A stretch of DNA of 64,000 nt from Archangium sp. (GTDB lineage: Bacteria; Myxococcota; Myxococcia; Myxococcales; Myxococcaceae): contig JAUXRX010000030.1 of assembly GCA_030681645.1 (NCBI GenBank), positions 1 to 64,000 of the forward strand, in the 5' to 3' direction. Below are positions 1 to 7,675 of the stretch, piece after piece. The notes under the pieces were generated by a model. The model had not been told where the DNA came from. It saw only the letters and a program-made list of their open reading frames with translations, and made no database searches. Position 1 is the first letter of the stretch, and the number at the start of each line of letters is the position of its first letter. Made by a program: the position numbers and the translations under genes.

Positions 1-1
1 C

Positions 2-292
2 CCCCAGGGCGTCGTCACCATGTCGCGCCACTGGGAGTACGCGTACCAGGACGGCAACGTGCCTTCCTTCATCGCTGACGTCGACGGCGAGTACGACATC
101 CAGCTGCAGGCCAGGCTGGCCTTCGCTGACCGCGCGTACCCGGAGAACCGCGACTCCACCTCGTCGCTCAAGCTCAACGCGTCGCCTGATGGCAAGCCCG
201 GCGCCGCCGCCTGCAGCGCCATCCCGATGGACGCGTCGCTCGCCGCCCTCGGCCTGGGCCTCCTCGCCCTGGCGCGCCGCCGCCGCAGCTGA
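2..292 (+). CDS. C-terminal part of a MYXO-CTERM surface protein (5' truncated)
   Basis: The reading frame is open from the left edge, so the true start lies outside the window; the first in-frame ATG is at 20. The visible end has a Cys (in AAAC), a hydrophobic stretch (ASLAALGLGLLALA) and a terminal RRRR cluster. This Cys/transmembrane/Arg layout is the MYXO-CTERM sorting signal used by myxobacteria to anchor exported proteins at the cell surface. The residues before it are polar and show no domain I recognise. The function of the mature protein is unknown. The sorting signal is the best single taxonomic marker in the window. Confidence 0.75.
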   Translation, partial: PQGVVTMSRHWEYAYQDGNVPSFIADVDGEYDIQLQARLAFADRAYPENRDSTSSLKLNASPDGKPGAAACSAIPMDASLAALGLGLLALARRRRS

Positions 293-332
293 ACGGTGGC
301 AGCTAAGGCGCGGTAACCTCAGTCTCGAAGTG

Positions 333-366
333 GAGCCCCCCGTCAGCCATCGCTGCCGGGGGGCTC
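333..366 (+). terminator. Hairpin after the MYXO-CTERM gene
   Basis: GAGCCCCCC (333-341) pairs perfectly with GGGGGGCTC (358-366) around a 16-nt loop, about 40 bp after the stop codon. The T-rich stretch (TTTTTCTTT) lies some 20 nt further on, so this is not a textbook intrinsic terminator. It separates the first gene from the lipoprotein operon that follows. Confidence 0.5.
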
Positions 367-422
367 GCTCGTTGTACGCTTCGCTTCATTTTTCTTTCCT
401 GGCCGGAACACCGGAGGTCGTC

Positions 423-2390
423 TTGAGAGCTCTTCCCGCTTCCCTGTTGGCAGCGTTGGTCGCCGTCGGCTGCAGTGACGCGCTGATCGAGAAGCGCCAG
501 GTCCAGGACATCAACGTCGACGACAAGCTCGCCATCGCGGGCCGGGTCTGTTCGTCGGTGCCTGACCCGAGCGGCTTCCCGGTGAAGGTGGTGATGATCG
601 TCGACCAGTCCGGTTCGATGTGCATCTCCGACCCTCCCGGCAGCCAGGGCTCGCCCGGCTTCTGCGAGATGTACGGCACCGTGCCCCCGGGCGTGACCCA
701 GCCCGCGCGCGTGCGCGCCGTGAACCGGCTCGTCGATCAGTTCACCGCTCAGCCCAACGTGCAGGTCGCGCTGATCCCCTTCGAGACGAACGTGAAGGGC
801 GTGTGGCCGGTGCCCACGGGGCCCAACCCGCAGCGCTTCGGCCGGCCTGACTCGACGCTGCGCACCCGCATCAACACGCTCCAGGCCGAGCTGGGCAAGG
901 GCACCGACTACCAGGGCGCGCTCGCCTACGCCTATTCGCTCATCGCCAGCGACATCGTGGCCACCGAGGCCTCGACTCCCGAGGTGCTGCCGCGCACCCG
1001 CTACGTGGTGGTGTTCCTCACCGACGGCGTGCCCTTTCCCAAGTGTTCGGCGAACGACAACCTCACCCAGTTCGCGGACGACCTGAACCCGGAGCTGACC
1101 TGGGCCGACTCGTACGGCGCGGGTGACTTCTGCAACCGCATCGACCCGATGGATCCCGACGCCATCACCGGCTACGTGGCCGGCACCGATCGCAACCAGA
1201 ACTACCAGCTCTTCAGCTACGTGAAGCAGATCACCGACCTGAAGGACCAATACAACGTGGGCGACGTGCGCCTGCACGCGGTGCTCATGTTCAACGAGGA
1301 GGCCGTGCGCAACTGCGGCCCCATCTGCCAGGACGTGTACGGCCAGTACGTGCGCTGGCCCGGCCCGGTGGCGGTGCCCGACGGCCCGTCTGCCGCCAAG
1401 GCCATCGCCGCGTGGACCCTGCAGCAGCTCGCGCAGCGCGGCAACGGCGTCTACCAGGAGTTCAGCAACTTCGCGGGCCTCGCCCAGCTCAACCTCGGCG
1501 CCCTCGACTACGCCTCGCTCGCGTCGCGCAACGTGATGAAGAACATCATGGTGCAGGCGCTCTCGAGCGAGCCGGGCGCGGAGAAGCGCCAGGTCGACAC
1601 CGACGGCGACGGGCTGATCGACGAGTTCGACAACGACTTCACCCACAACACCAACAAGAACTTCGGCGACAGCGACGACGACGGCTTCGACGACAACTTC
1701 GAGGTGCGCCGCTTCGAAGACGGCTTCCGACCCGCGGCGAAGGACGGCCGCGGCTGCGACCCTGCCTCGCCGCTCACCCCCGGCTGCCGCTCGCGCGACA
1801 CCGACGGCGACGGGCTCTCGCAGTACGCCGAGGCCTACCTGAAGACGCGGCCCACCCTGGTGGACTCCGACGCCGACGGCGTGCCCGACGGCATGGAGGT
1901 GCGCTACGGCCTCGACCCCGGCAACCGCCTCGTCTCGGGCATCGACACCGACGCCGACGGCACGTCGGACACCGAGGAGTTCCGCCTGGGCAGCAACCCC
2001 GTCACCCGCGACGTGCCTTTCCAGCAGAAGGGCGCGTACCAGTTCGCGATCAAGTCGGAGGTCCAGGCCGACGACAGCGTCTGCTACGACTTCAAGGTGA
2101 GCAACCTGCAGCTCGTCACGCCGCCCAACCGCGCGGGGCTGACGCAGGGCTACAACCTGTTCAAGGTGTGGTTCGCCGAGGCGCCCGAGAGCGGCGTGGC
2201 CACCGACTACGGGGTGTGGAAGGCCGCCTGCTTCTGGGCCCAGTACGATCCGCCCTCGGTGCGCATCCCCTCGGGGCCCGAAGGCCCGCCGCTGAGCGAC
2301 AGCGACTTCGTGGCCCCGCAGAACATCGCCACGCCCGCGCAGTACGACACCACCTGCCTGGGAGTCTCGCCGGCGCGGGGGACGCCCTGA
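423..2390 (+). CDS. vWA-domain lipoprotein with calcium-binding TSP3-type repeats
   Basis: A 655-residue exported lipoprotein. I chose the TTG at 423 because GGAGG (413-417) lies just upstream and the protein then begins with a clean lipoprotein signal ending in VAVGC (Cys17). A von Willebrand A domain follows, with the MIDAS motif DQSGS at 61-65 and a later LTDG loop. Between about residues 392 and 522 are five DxDxDG-type acidic repeats (DTDGDG, DSDDDG, DTDGDG, DSDADG, DTDADG), the pattern of thrombospondin type 3 calcium sites. A Cys-containing C-terminal domain ends the protein. vWA/TSP3 proteins usually mediate metal-dependent adhesion at the cell surface; the ligand here is unknown. The stop overlaps the next start (TGATG), and that gene is a paralogue. 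Confidence 0.85.
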   Translation: MRALPASLLAALVAVGCSDALIEKRQVQDINVDDKLAIAGRVCSSVPDPSGFPVKVVMIVDQSGSMCISDPPGSQGSPGFCEMYGTVPPGVTQPARVRAVNRLVDQFTAQPNVQVALIPFETNVKGVWPVPTGPNPQRFGRPDSTLRTRINTLQAELGKGTDYQGALAYAYSLIASDIVATEASTPEVLPRTRYVVVFLTDGVPFPKCSANDNLTQFADDLNPELTWADSYGAGDFCNRIDPMDPDAITGYVAGTDRNQNYQLFSYVKQITDLKDQYNVGDVRLHAVLMFNEEAVRNCGPICQDVYGQYVRWPGPVAVPDGPSAAKAIAAWTLQQLAQRGNGVYQEFSNFAGLAQLNLGALDYASLASRNVMKNIMVQALSSEPGAEKRQVDTDGDGLIDEFDNDFTHNTNKNFGDSDDDGFDDNFEVRRFEDGFRPAAKDGRGCDPASPLTPGCRSRDTDGDGLSQYAEAYLKTRPTLVDSDADGVPDGMEVRYGLDPGNRLVSGIDTDADGTSDTEEFRLGSNPVTRDVPFQQKGAYQFAIKSEVQADDSVCYDFKVSNLQLVTPPNRAGLTQGYNLFKVWFAEAPESGVATDYGVWKAACFWAQYDPPSVRIPSGPEGPPLSDSDFVAPQNIATPAQYDTTCLGVSPARGTP

Positions 2391-4195
2391 TGTCTTCGTG
2401 GCATCCCTTCAGAGTGGGGCTCGCGGCGTTCTTCGCCGCGGCCGTGTTCGCAGCCTGCACCAACACCTACCTCTACGACGAGCGGCGCGAGAATGAAGTG
2501 CCGCGCGATCGCACCCTGACCCTCGAGGGGCAGTTCTGTACGCCCTCGCCCAACGAGGTGGTCAGGCCGATCAAGATCCTGATCGCGATGGACGCCTCGC
2601 AGTCGATGAACATCACCGACCCCAACGGCTCGCGCGCGCAGGCCGCCGTCGACCTGCTCGACAACCTCCCCCAGGAGCCCGAGATCAGCTTCGTGGTGAT
2701 GCTCTTCGCCGGCAGCACCACGGCCTGGCTGAGCAAGAGCGGGCTGGTCGAGTTCGACCGGGTGGTCGACTTCAGCCCCAGCGACAAGAACCTCCTGCGC
2801 CAGCGCATCTTGAACTTCACCGCGCCCGGCACCATGGCGAACCGCGACTCGACCGACTTCGTCAAGCCGCTCTCGGACATCTACGGCCTCATCAACCGCG
2901 ACATCGCCGAGACCCGGCTGATGCAGATGAACGACGAGACCCGCGCGCGCTACTCGGTGATCTTCCTGTCCGACGGTCAGCCCACCAACAACCAGGACGA
3001 CGAGCTGCTCTGTGGCGACGCGGTGCGCCGCATTCGCCAGCTGAAGGATCTCGCCGACGACGTGAAGGTGAACACGGTGCACGTGTTCATTCCCACCCAG
3101 CCGCTCGCCTCGACGGCGTGCATGTTCGACGGCGGCATCACCGTGCCGATCGGCGGCAACAACTGCGGCATTCCCGACCTGCCGCCGGGCTCGTGCCCGC
3201 TGCTGATCGTGAACCAGAACGCCGAGCGCCTGCAGCGCATGGCCGACCTCGGCGGGGGCGACTTCCGCGACTTCCGCAACAACGAGCCCATCAACTTCTT
3301 GAACTTCCGCTTCGGCCAGGTTCGCCACACCTTCATCTTCGACAAGCTGGTGGCGTCCAACTTCTCCGCGCCGGCGGGCAGCCCGCTCGACGCGGGTGAC
3401 GCCGATTCAGACGGGCTGATGGACGCCGACGAGCTCGCCGAAGGCACGCTGCCCTGGGTGGCCGACACCGACACCGACGGCTTCTCCGACGGCGTCGAGG
3501 TGTGGGCCCGCGACACGCGCGGCGGCATGTTCACGCCCAACCAGGTGCCCCTGCCCGACGGGGGCGGGGTCGACTTCGGTTGCCCGGTCGAGCTGCGCGG
3601 CGTCGACGCCGACTGCGACACGCTCAGCGACTGCGACGAGCAGATCATCGGCACCAACGCGCAGCGCGTCGACTCCGACGACGACGGCATCTCGGACCCG
3701 GTCGAGTTCAAGCTGGGCAGCCAGCCCTCGTCGAAGGACCTGCCGCAGGACCCCGACAACGATCGCCTGCCCACCGGCGACGAGCTGACCATGCACATGG
3801 ACCCGCTGCTGGTCGACTCCGACAACCTGTCGGTCACCGGCTACCGCTACGAGGTGACCAAGGTGGGCGGGCTCGACGCCGACGGGCGCCAGTGCTGGGA
3901 CTTCCGCATCAGCAACGTGGCGCTGGCCGACACGATGGCCGACTCGCGCGACGCGGGGAACCCCGATGGCGGGCCCGACCTCCCGCGCGTGGGCGCGGGC
4001 TTCAACAACATCTTCCTGTCCTTCTCCATGACCCCGGGCGACGACCCCACGGGGCGCTCCGTGCTGCGGACCTTCCGCCACACCTCGGCGCGGTTCCCGG
4101 TGGGCGGCATCAAGTCGCCGCACGACGGGATCATCAAGGTGCGGCCGGAAGATTTCGTGGCAGGCTGTCAGAGCGCCGTTCAGCCGACGCCGTAA
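2390..4195 (+). CDS. vWA-domain lipoprotein with TSP3-type repeats (tandem paralogue)
   Basis: A 601-residue lipoprotein whose ATG overlaps the previous stop codon by one base, so the two are probably translationally coupled. The signal peptide ends in FAAC (Cys23). The vWA domain carries a MIDAS motif DASQS (68-72) and an LSDGQPT loop. From about residue 337 to 480 there are acidic DxDxDG-like repeats, including DADSDG, DTDTDG and DSDDDG, plus one with Cys pairs (DADCDTLSDCDE). The C-terminal domain resembles that of the upstream gene, including a similar cysteine position (CYDFKVSNLQL versus CWDFRISNVAL). This looks like an old tandem duplication that has diverged. The inferred role is surface adhesion or assembly of a surface complex with its neighbour. 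Confidence 0.85.
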   Translation: MSSWHPFRVGLAAFFAAAVFAACTNTYLYDERRENEVPRDRTLTLEGQFCTPSPNEVVRPIKILIAMDASQSMNITDPNGSRAQAAVDLLDNLPQEPEISFVVMLFAGSTTAWLSKSGLVEFDRVVDFSPSDKNLLRQRILNFTAPGTMANRDSTDFVKPLSDIYGLINRDIAETRLMQMNDETRARYSVIFLSDGQPTNNQDDELLCGDAVRRIRQLKDLADDVKVNTVHVFIPTQPLASTACMFDGGITVPIGGNNCGIPDLPPGSCPLLIVNQNAERLQRMADLGGGDFRDFRNNEPINFLNFRFGQVRHTFIFDKLVASNFSAPAGSPLDAGDADSDGLMDADELAEGTLPWVADTDTDGFSDGVEVWARDTRGGMFTPNQVPLPDGGGVDFGCPVELRGVDADCDTLSDCDEQIIGTNAQRVDSDDDGISDPVEFKLGSQPSSKDLPQDPDNDRLPTGDELTMHMDPLLVDSDNLSVTGYRYEVTKVGGLDADGRQCWDFRISNVALADTMADSRDAGNPDGGPDLPRVGAGFNNIFLSFSMTPGDDPTGRSVLRTFRHTSARFPVGGIKSPHDGIIKVRPEDFVAGCQSAVQPTP

Positions 4196-4236
4196 CGTTT
4201 CGTTGACCTCTGGGCCGAGAAGAAACCGTGTTTCCC

Positions 4237-6492
4237 ATGCGAACCATTTTCCGTGTCGCCGTCTCTTCGTGTCTCCTCACCACATTGCTGGCCTGCCCGC
4301 CCCCGCCCACCGAGTGCATCGACGGCACTGAGCCGGTCTGTGATGACGACGCCGGCGCGCTGCCCCCCGACTTCTGCAACTCGGCTGACGAGGCCGTGTC
4401 CGACTCGGTGAACTGCCACCTCACCATCACCACCGGCGGCGCGATGCCCGCGCCGAAGTCCGGCGTCTTCATCAGCCGCCTCGTCGACGGCGGCATCGAC
4501 CAGGACTGGTACTTCGCCCAGGCCCCGGGCGGGCTCACCGCGCGCTCGCTGCTGCACGTTCGGGGTGGCTACACCGCGCCGCAGACCGCGGTGAACTTCC
4601 AGGTGAACGTGCTCAAGGAAGGCGACGGTGGCCTGCTCTCGGTCACCACCGCCATCGACAAGCACGGCCCTGCCGCTCCGAAGCCCATCGACGTGATCGT
4701 GCCGTTCTCCGAATCGAACGCGCGCTTGTTCGCGCTGGTGAACGACGAGGGCATCTCGGGCCAGGTGCGCGTCGACAACCGGAACACGTATTCGCTGTTC
4801 ATGGAGATCATCGACAACCCCGACGTCAACGAGCCCAACGACACCACGCCCACGGCGATCGCGCTGACCACCACGGGCGCGATTCAGGACGGCTCGCAGA
4901 CGGGGTATCTGGCCACCAACGACGACGTCGATCAGTTCTCGTTCCCCATGACGAGCGCGGGCCGACAGGTGATCTACCTGCACATTCTCGGGCCTGATCC
5001 CCACCCGATGAACCCGCCGCCGCCGTACAAGCTGTCGTACACGCTCTTCGACCCCAGCGACCGGCCCATCGCCGAGGGCGTGATGGCCAACGAGTTCCTC
5101 CGCATCGATTTGGCCACCGCGCGCCTGGCGACGATGACGGGCACGTATCGGGTCGAGGTGAAGGGCTTCAAGCCGCCCACGAGCACGCTGCCCATCAGGG
5201 GCGACCTCGACCTCCGGTACACGGTCAACGTGCAGATCATGCCCGACCTCGACACCCAGGAAGGCGCGGGCGGCAACGACACGGCGATGACGGCCCGGGT
5301 CATCTCGATCTCCCCCAACGGGAGCACCAGCCTCACCGGCAAGCTCTCCTACGTGGCCGACGAAGAATGGTTCGTGCTCTCGCTGCCCTCGCGCAGCACG
5401 CCTTCGACGCTGCGCTACCGCGTCACCGCGGCCGCCGGTGGAGGGCGGTTCGCGCCGCTCTCGGGCACGCCGGCGCGCCAGCTGCGCATCACCAAGCGCG
5501 TCACCGCGGGGGCCACCGCGCAAGATCGGCAGGTGGCCTGCCGTACCAGCCCGGCCGCGTGTGCGAAGTCCGACACTGCAGACAAGTTCCCGGTCAACGA
5601 GCTGTGCAACGCGAGTGATCCGCCGCAGTGCCTCTACGCCCAGCGCAACGAAGAGCTGCCCCGCATCCCGCTGATCCGCAACCTGGTCGGGGCGCTCCCC
5701 GTGTTCCAGAACCAGCCGGTCGAGCTGCTCATCATGTTCCGCGATGAGGGCGTGGGCGCCAGCAAGTACGCAGACGACCGCGACTGGACCATCGACCTGG
5801 ACTGGGTGGATGACGGCGATGAGGCCGCGCGCGTGGCGGGCCCCACCGTGATCGGCCTCTCCGGCACCACCTCGGTGGCGCAGGGTGAGCTCACCTACGG
5901 CTACGGCAAGGTGTTCGACGTCGACCAGTGGTTCATGCGCGGCGGCGGGTTGCGCGGCCTCAACGACTACGACGCCTACGACACCGACAAGGACCTCTTT
6001 CAGTTCAACTTCGGCGGGGCTGTGGGCGACCAGGGCTGGGAGCTCTCGTGGGACCTGCTCCACGCCGACGGCGGCATGCGGCCGGCCGGCGACATCGCGC
6101 TCGAGTTCACCTTCTGCGGTGCGGGCCCGGTGCCCGACGGCGGGCTCTGCGCGGGCAGCCAGACGCGCATCTTCGGCTACAGCGATCAGAGCCTGACGCC
6201 CTGGTACCTGCCCCAGAGCGCCTCGAACGGCCGCACGCTCTTCACCCGCACCAGCACGGCGAGCTCGACCACCATCACCGCGCTGCCGGTGGCGTGCACC
6301 TGCTTCTCGGCCGCCCGCACCTCAGCGGGCGTGTACTACGCGAACATCGCGGCCATCGATCGGGTCGAAAACGATCCCATCCGCTACCGCATCAGCCAGC
6401 GCATCGCGCCGTACCCGGGCAACTTCACCGGCCCTGACGGCGGCTCGGCGTCGTGCCCGGTCGGCGACGGTGGCTGCGGCTTCGCACGCTAG
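4237..6492 (+). CDS. Large lipoprotein with PPC-like beta domains
   Basis: A 751-residue predicted lipoprotein. The ATG at 4237 gives the signal MRTIFRVAVSSCLLTTLLAC with Cys20 as lipidation site; a GTG at 4228 is possible but has poorer spacing to the GAGAAGAAA above it. The body holds at least two modules of the bacterial pre-peptidase C-terminal (PPC) type, each with an (N)EPNDT or GNDT-like start, a run of hydrophobic residues and a D(V/E)(D/E)(Q/W)F strand, near residues 195-235 and 345-385. Such domains are secreted beta-sandwiches, often attached to proteases, but no catalytic motif is visible here. It lies 41 bp after the vWA pair on the same strand, so it may belong to the same surface operon. 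Confidence 0.7.
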   Translation: MRTIFRVAVSSCLLTTLLACPPPPTECIDGTEPVCDDDAGALPPDFCNSADEAVSDSVNCHLTITTGGAMPAPKSGVFISRLVDGGIDQDWYFAQAPGGLTARSLLHVRGGYTAPQTAVNFQVNVLKEGDGGLLSVTTAIDKHGPAAPKPIDVIVPFSESNARLFALVNDEGISGQVRVDNRNTYSLFMEIIDNPDVNEPNDTTPTAIALTTTGAIQDGSQTGYLATNDDVDQFSFPMTSAGRQVIYLHILGPDPHPMNPPPPYKLSYTLFDPSDRPIAEGVMANEFLRIDLATARLATMTGTYRVEVKGFKPPTSTLPIRGDLDLRYTVNVQIMPDLDTQEGAGGNDTAMTARVISISPNGSTSLTGKLSYVADEEWFVLSLPSRSTPSTLRYRVTAAAGGGRFAPLSGTPARQLRITKRVTAGATAQDRQVACRTSPAACAKSDTADKFPVNELCNASDPPQCLYAQRNEELPRIPLIRNLVGALPVFQNQPVELLIMFRDEGVGASKYADDRDWTIDLDWVDDGDEAARVAGPTVIGLSGTTSVAQGELTYGYGKVFDVDQWFMRGGGLRGLNDYDAYDTDKDLFQFNFGGAVGDQGWELSWDLLHADGGMRPAGDIALEFTFCGAGPVPDGGLCAGSQTRIFGYSDQSLTPWYLPQSASNGRTLFTRTSTASSTTITALPVACTCFSAARTSAGVYYANIAAIDRVENDPIRYRISQRIAPYPGNFTGPDGGSASCPVGDGGCGFAR

Positions 6493-6503
6493 ACAAAAGA
6501 GAA

Positions 6504-6527
6504 GGGCGCAGCCGCGAAGCTGCGCCC
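6504..6527 (-). terminator. Intrinsic terminator between convergent genes
   Basis: GGGCGCAGC (6504-6512) and GCTGCGCCC (6519-6527) form a perfect 9-bp stem with a 6-nt loop. Read on the minus strand, the stem is followed by TTCTCTTTTGTCT, a reasonable U-tract for the minus-strand lipoprotein gene. On the plus strand the following bases are not T-rich, but the hairpin may still help end the upstream operon. Confidence 0.75.
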
Positions 6528-6560
6528 CTCGAAGAGGCTGGAGCGGCTCGACCGCTCAGC

Positions 6561-7121
6561 TCAGGTGCCGCCGTCGCGGTAGCAGGGCGACCTGCCGCCG
6601 TCGGTGGGCACGCCGCACCCGCTGATGGCGAAGTCGCGCGAAGGCGTGTTCTCGGCGTTGCTCTGAACCGTGATGGTGGCGTTGTACTGCCTGGCTTCCC
6701 TCGGGAAGAAGCGCACCCGCATGTAGAAGTGGTCGTTGCCCTTGACGTCGGCAGGCAACGCCTCACCCGCGTCGGGGTTGCTCTCGTTGGAGATGGTCAG
6801 CGAGAAGGCGGTGTCTCCGCTGAGGCTCGCGCTGGTGATGTGGAGGTCGGCGATGCCGCCGTTGCGGATGGCGAGCGTGTCTTCGTCGAAGCGCACGCCG
6901 CCGTCCGGCAGGGGGATGATGAAGGTGCCGCTGCCGAACTCCTGTGCGAAGCCCAGGCTGCCTCGATCAGCGCAGGCCTGCGGCCCTTCGGTCAGGGCCT
7001 CGGGGTCTCCCTTGCCTCCGTCCGGGAGAAGGCCACAGACGCCCGGTTCAGGCTTACAACCTGTGAAACCGCCGAGAATCCAAAGTACGCTGAGGCAACA
7101 GCCGAACAACGATCGCTTCAT
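6561..7121 (-). CDS. Small lipoprotein with choice-of-anchor-D/ASH-like domain
   Basis: A 186-residue predicted lipoprotein with signal peptide ending in GGFTGC (Cys22) followed by Lys. The rest is one beta-rich module of about 130 residues with the pattern NGGIADLHITSASL, a GD.AFSL strand and a closing C-x-V segment. That pattern is typical of choice-of-anchor D / ASH-type immunoglobulin-like domains in myxobacterial secreted proteins. No enzyme motif is present. It converges with the PPC-like lipoprotein and is divergent from the next gene, with only 33 bp between the two start codons, so the two promoters must overlap each other or lie within the neighbouring coding sequence. Confidence 0.7.
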   Translation of the reverse strand: MKRSLFGCCLSVLWILGGFTGCKPEPGVCGLLPDGGKGDPEALTEGPQACADRGSLGFAQEFGSGTFIIPLPDGGVRFDEDTLAIRNGGIADLHITSASLSGDTAFSLTISNESNPDAGEALPADVKGNDHFYMRVRFFPREARQYNATITVQSNAENTPSRDFAISGCGVPTDGGRSPCYRDGGT

Positions 7122-7154
7122 GAAAACCCTCTTTGGAAAGTGGTCAAACGCCGC

Positions 7155-7640
7155 ATGAAGCTACTTCATTGGGTGTGGCTCGTCGCGCTCCTTGGCACCG
7201 GCTGCGGGAGCATTCGCGACCAATTCGTCGGCACCCGAATCGAAGACGACTGCTCGGGCGCGTGGAACGTGTGCGCCACCACGGTGGGCTGCTTCGTGGG
7301 TGATCGCAGCTACGTCGAGGGCCGTTTCCCCGGCACCAACAAGCTGGCGATCAAGCTCTTCGAGCCCTCCGAGGTGACGGTGGGGCTCTTCCTCTTCGAG
7401 ACCGCCGGCGCCGGCGAAGAGACGGTGATCAACTTCTTCGAAGAGAGCTGCAGCTCGCGCGTGCGCGTCGAGGTCACGGGCAAGACCTTCGTGGGTGAGA
7501 ACGAGAAGGCCGGCTGGGTGAACCGCAAGGCCGAGCTCTCGGGGGTCGGGGACCACCTCATCCAGGTCGACTCAGATGCCCGCACCCGCTACCTGATGAA
7601 GATCGACGTGCTGCCGCTGCGGCTGCGCGACATTCAGTAG
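7155..7640 (+). CDS. Small lipoprotein of unknown function
   Basis: A 161-residue predicted lipoprotein. The ATG at 7155 gives a signal ending LLGTGC (Cys17). An in-frame GTG at 7140 would add a basic leader but lacks a ribosome site. Four more cysteines follow (near residues 32, 38, 44 and 102), which could form disulfides in the periplasm. No known domain is recognised. Strand-like segments alternate with charged residues, suggesting a small beta protein. The gene ends at a family-B repeat hairpin, opposite the GMC oxidoreductase. Confidence 0.65.
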   Translation: MKLLHWVWLVALLGTGCGSIRDQFVGTRIEDDCSGAWNVCATTVGCFVGDRSYVEGRFPGTNKLAIKLFEPSEVTVGLFLFETAGAGEETVINFFEESCSSRVRVEVTGKTFVGENEKAGWVNRKAELSGVGDHLIQVDSDARTRYLMKIDVLPLRLRDIQ

Positions 7641-7668
7641 CGCCTCGACTCCGCTCGGCGTGAGCGGG
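7641..7668. repeat. Family-B dispersed repeat with hairpin
   Basis: CGCCTCGACTCCGCTCGG carries the family-B core. CCGCTC (7651-7656) and GAGCGG (7662-7667) form a short stem immediately after the stop codon at 7640 and just before the convergent GMC gene ends at 7676. It probably acts as a bidirectional transcription end point. Confidence 0.55.
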
Positions 7669-7675
7669 TCCGTGC

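Noticed and set aside
303-1646. Long minus-strand open frame opposite the first vWA gene
   Set aside because: It is a shadow caused by high GC at third positions. The plus strand has clear vWA and calcium-repeat motifs; the minus translation is a His/Val/Ala/Arg-rich string without domains. The same applies to 4180-6063, 20364-21806, 53306-54997 and 56389-58560 on the minus strand and to 7808-9472, 12409-13569, 17108-18580 and 18659-20227 on the plus strand.
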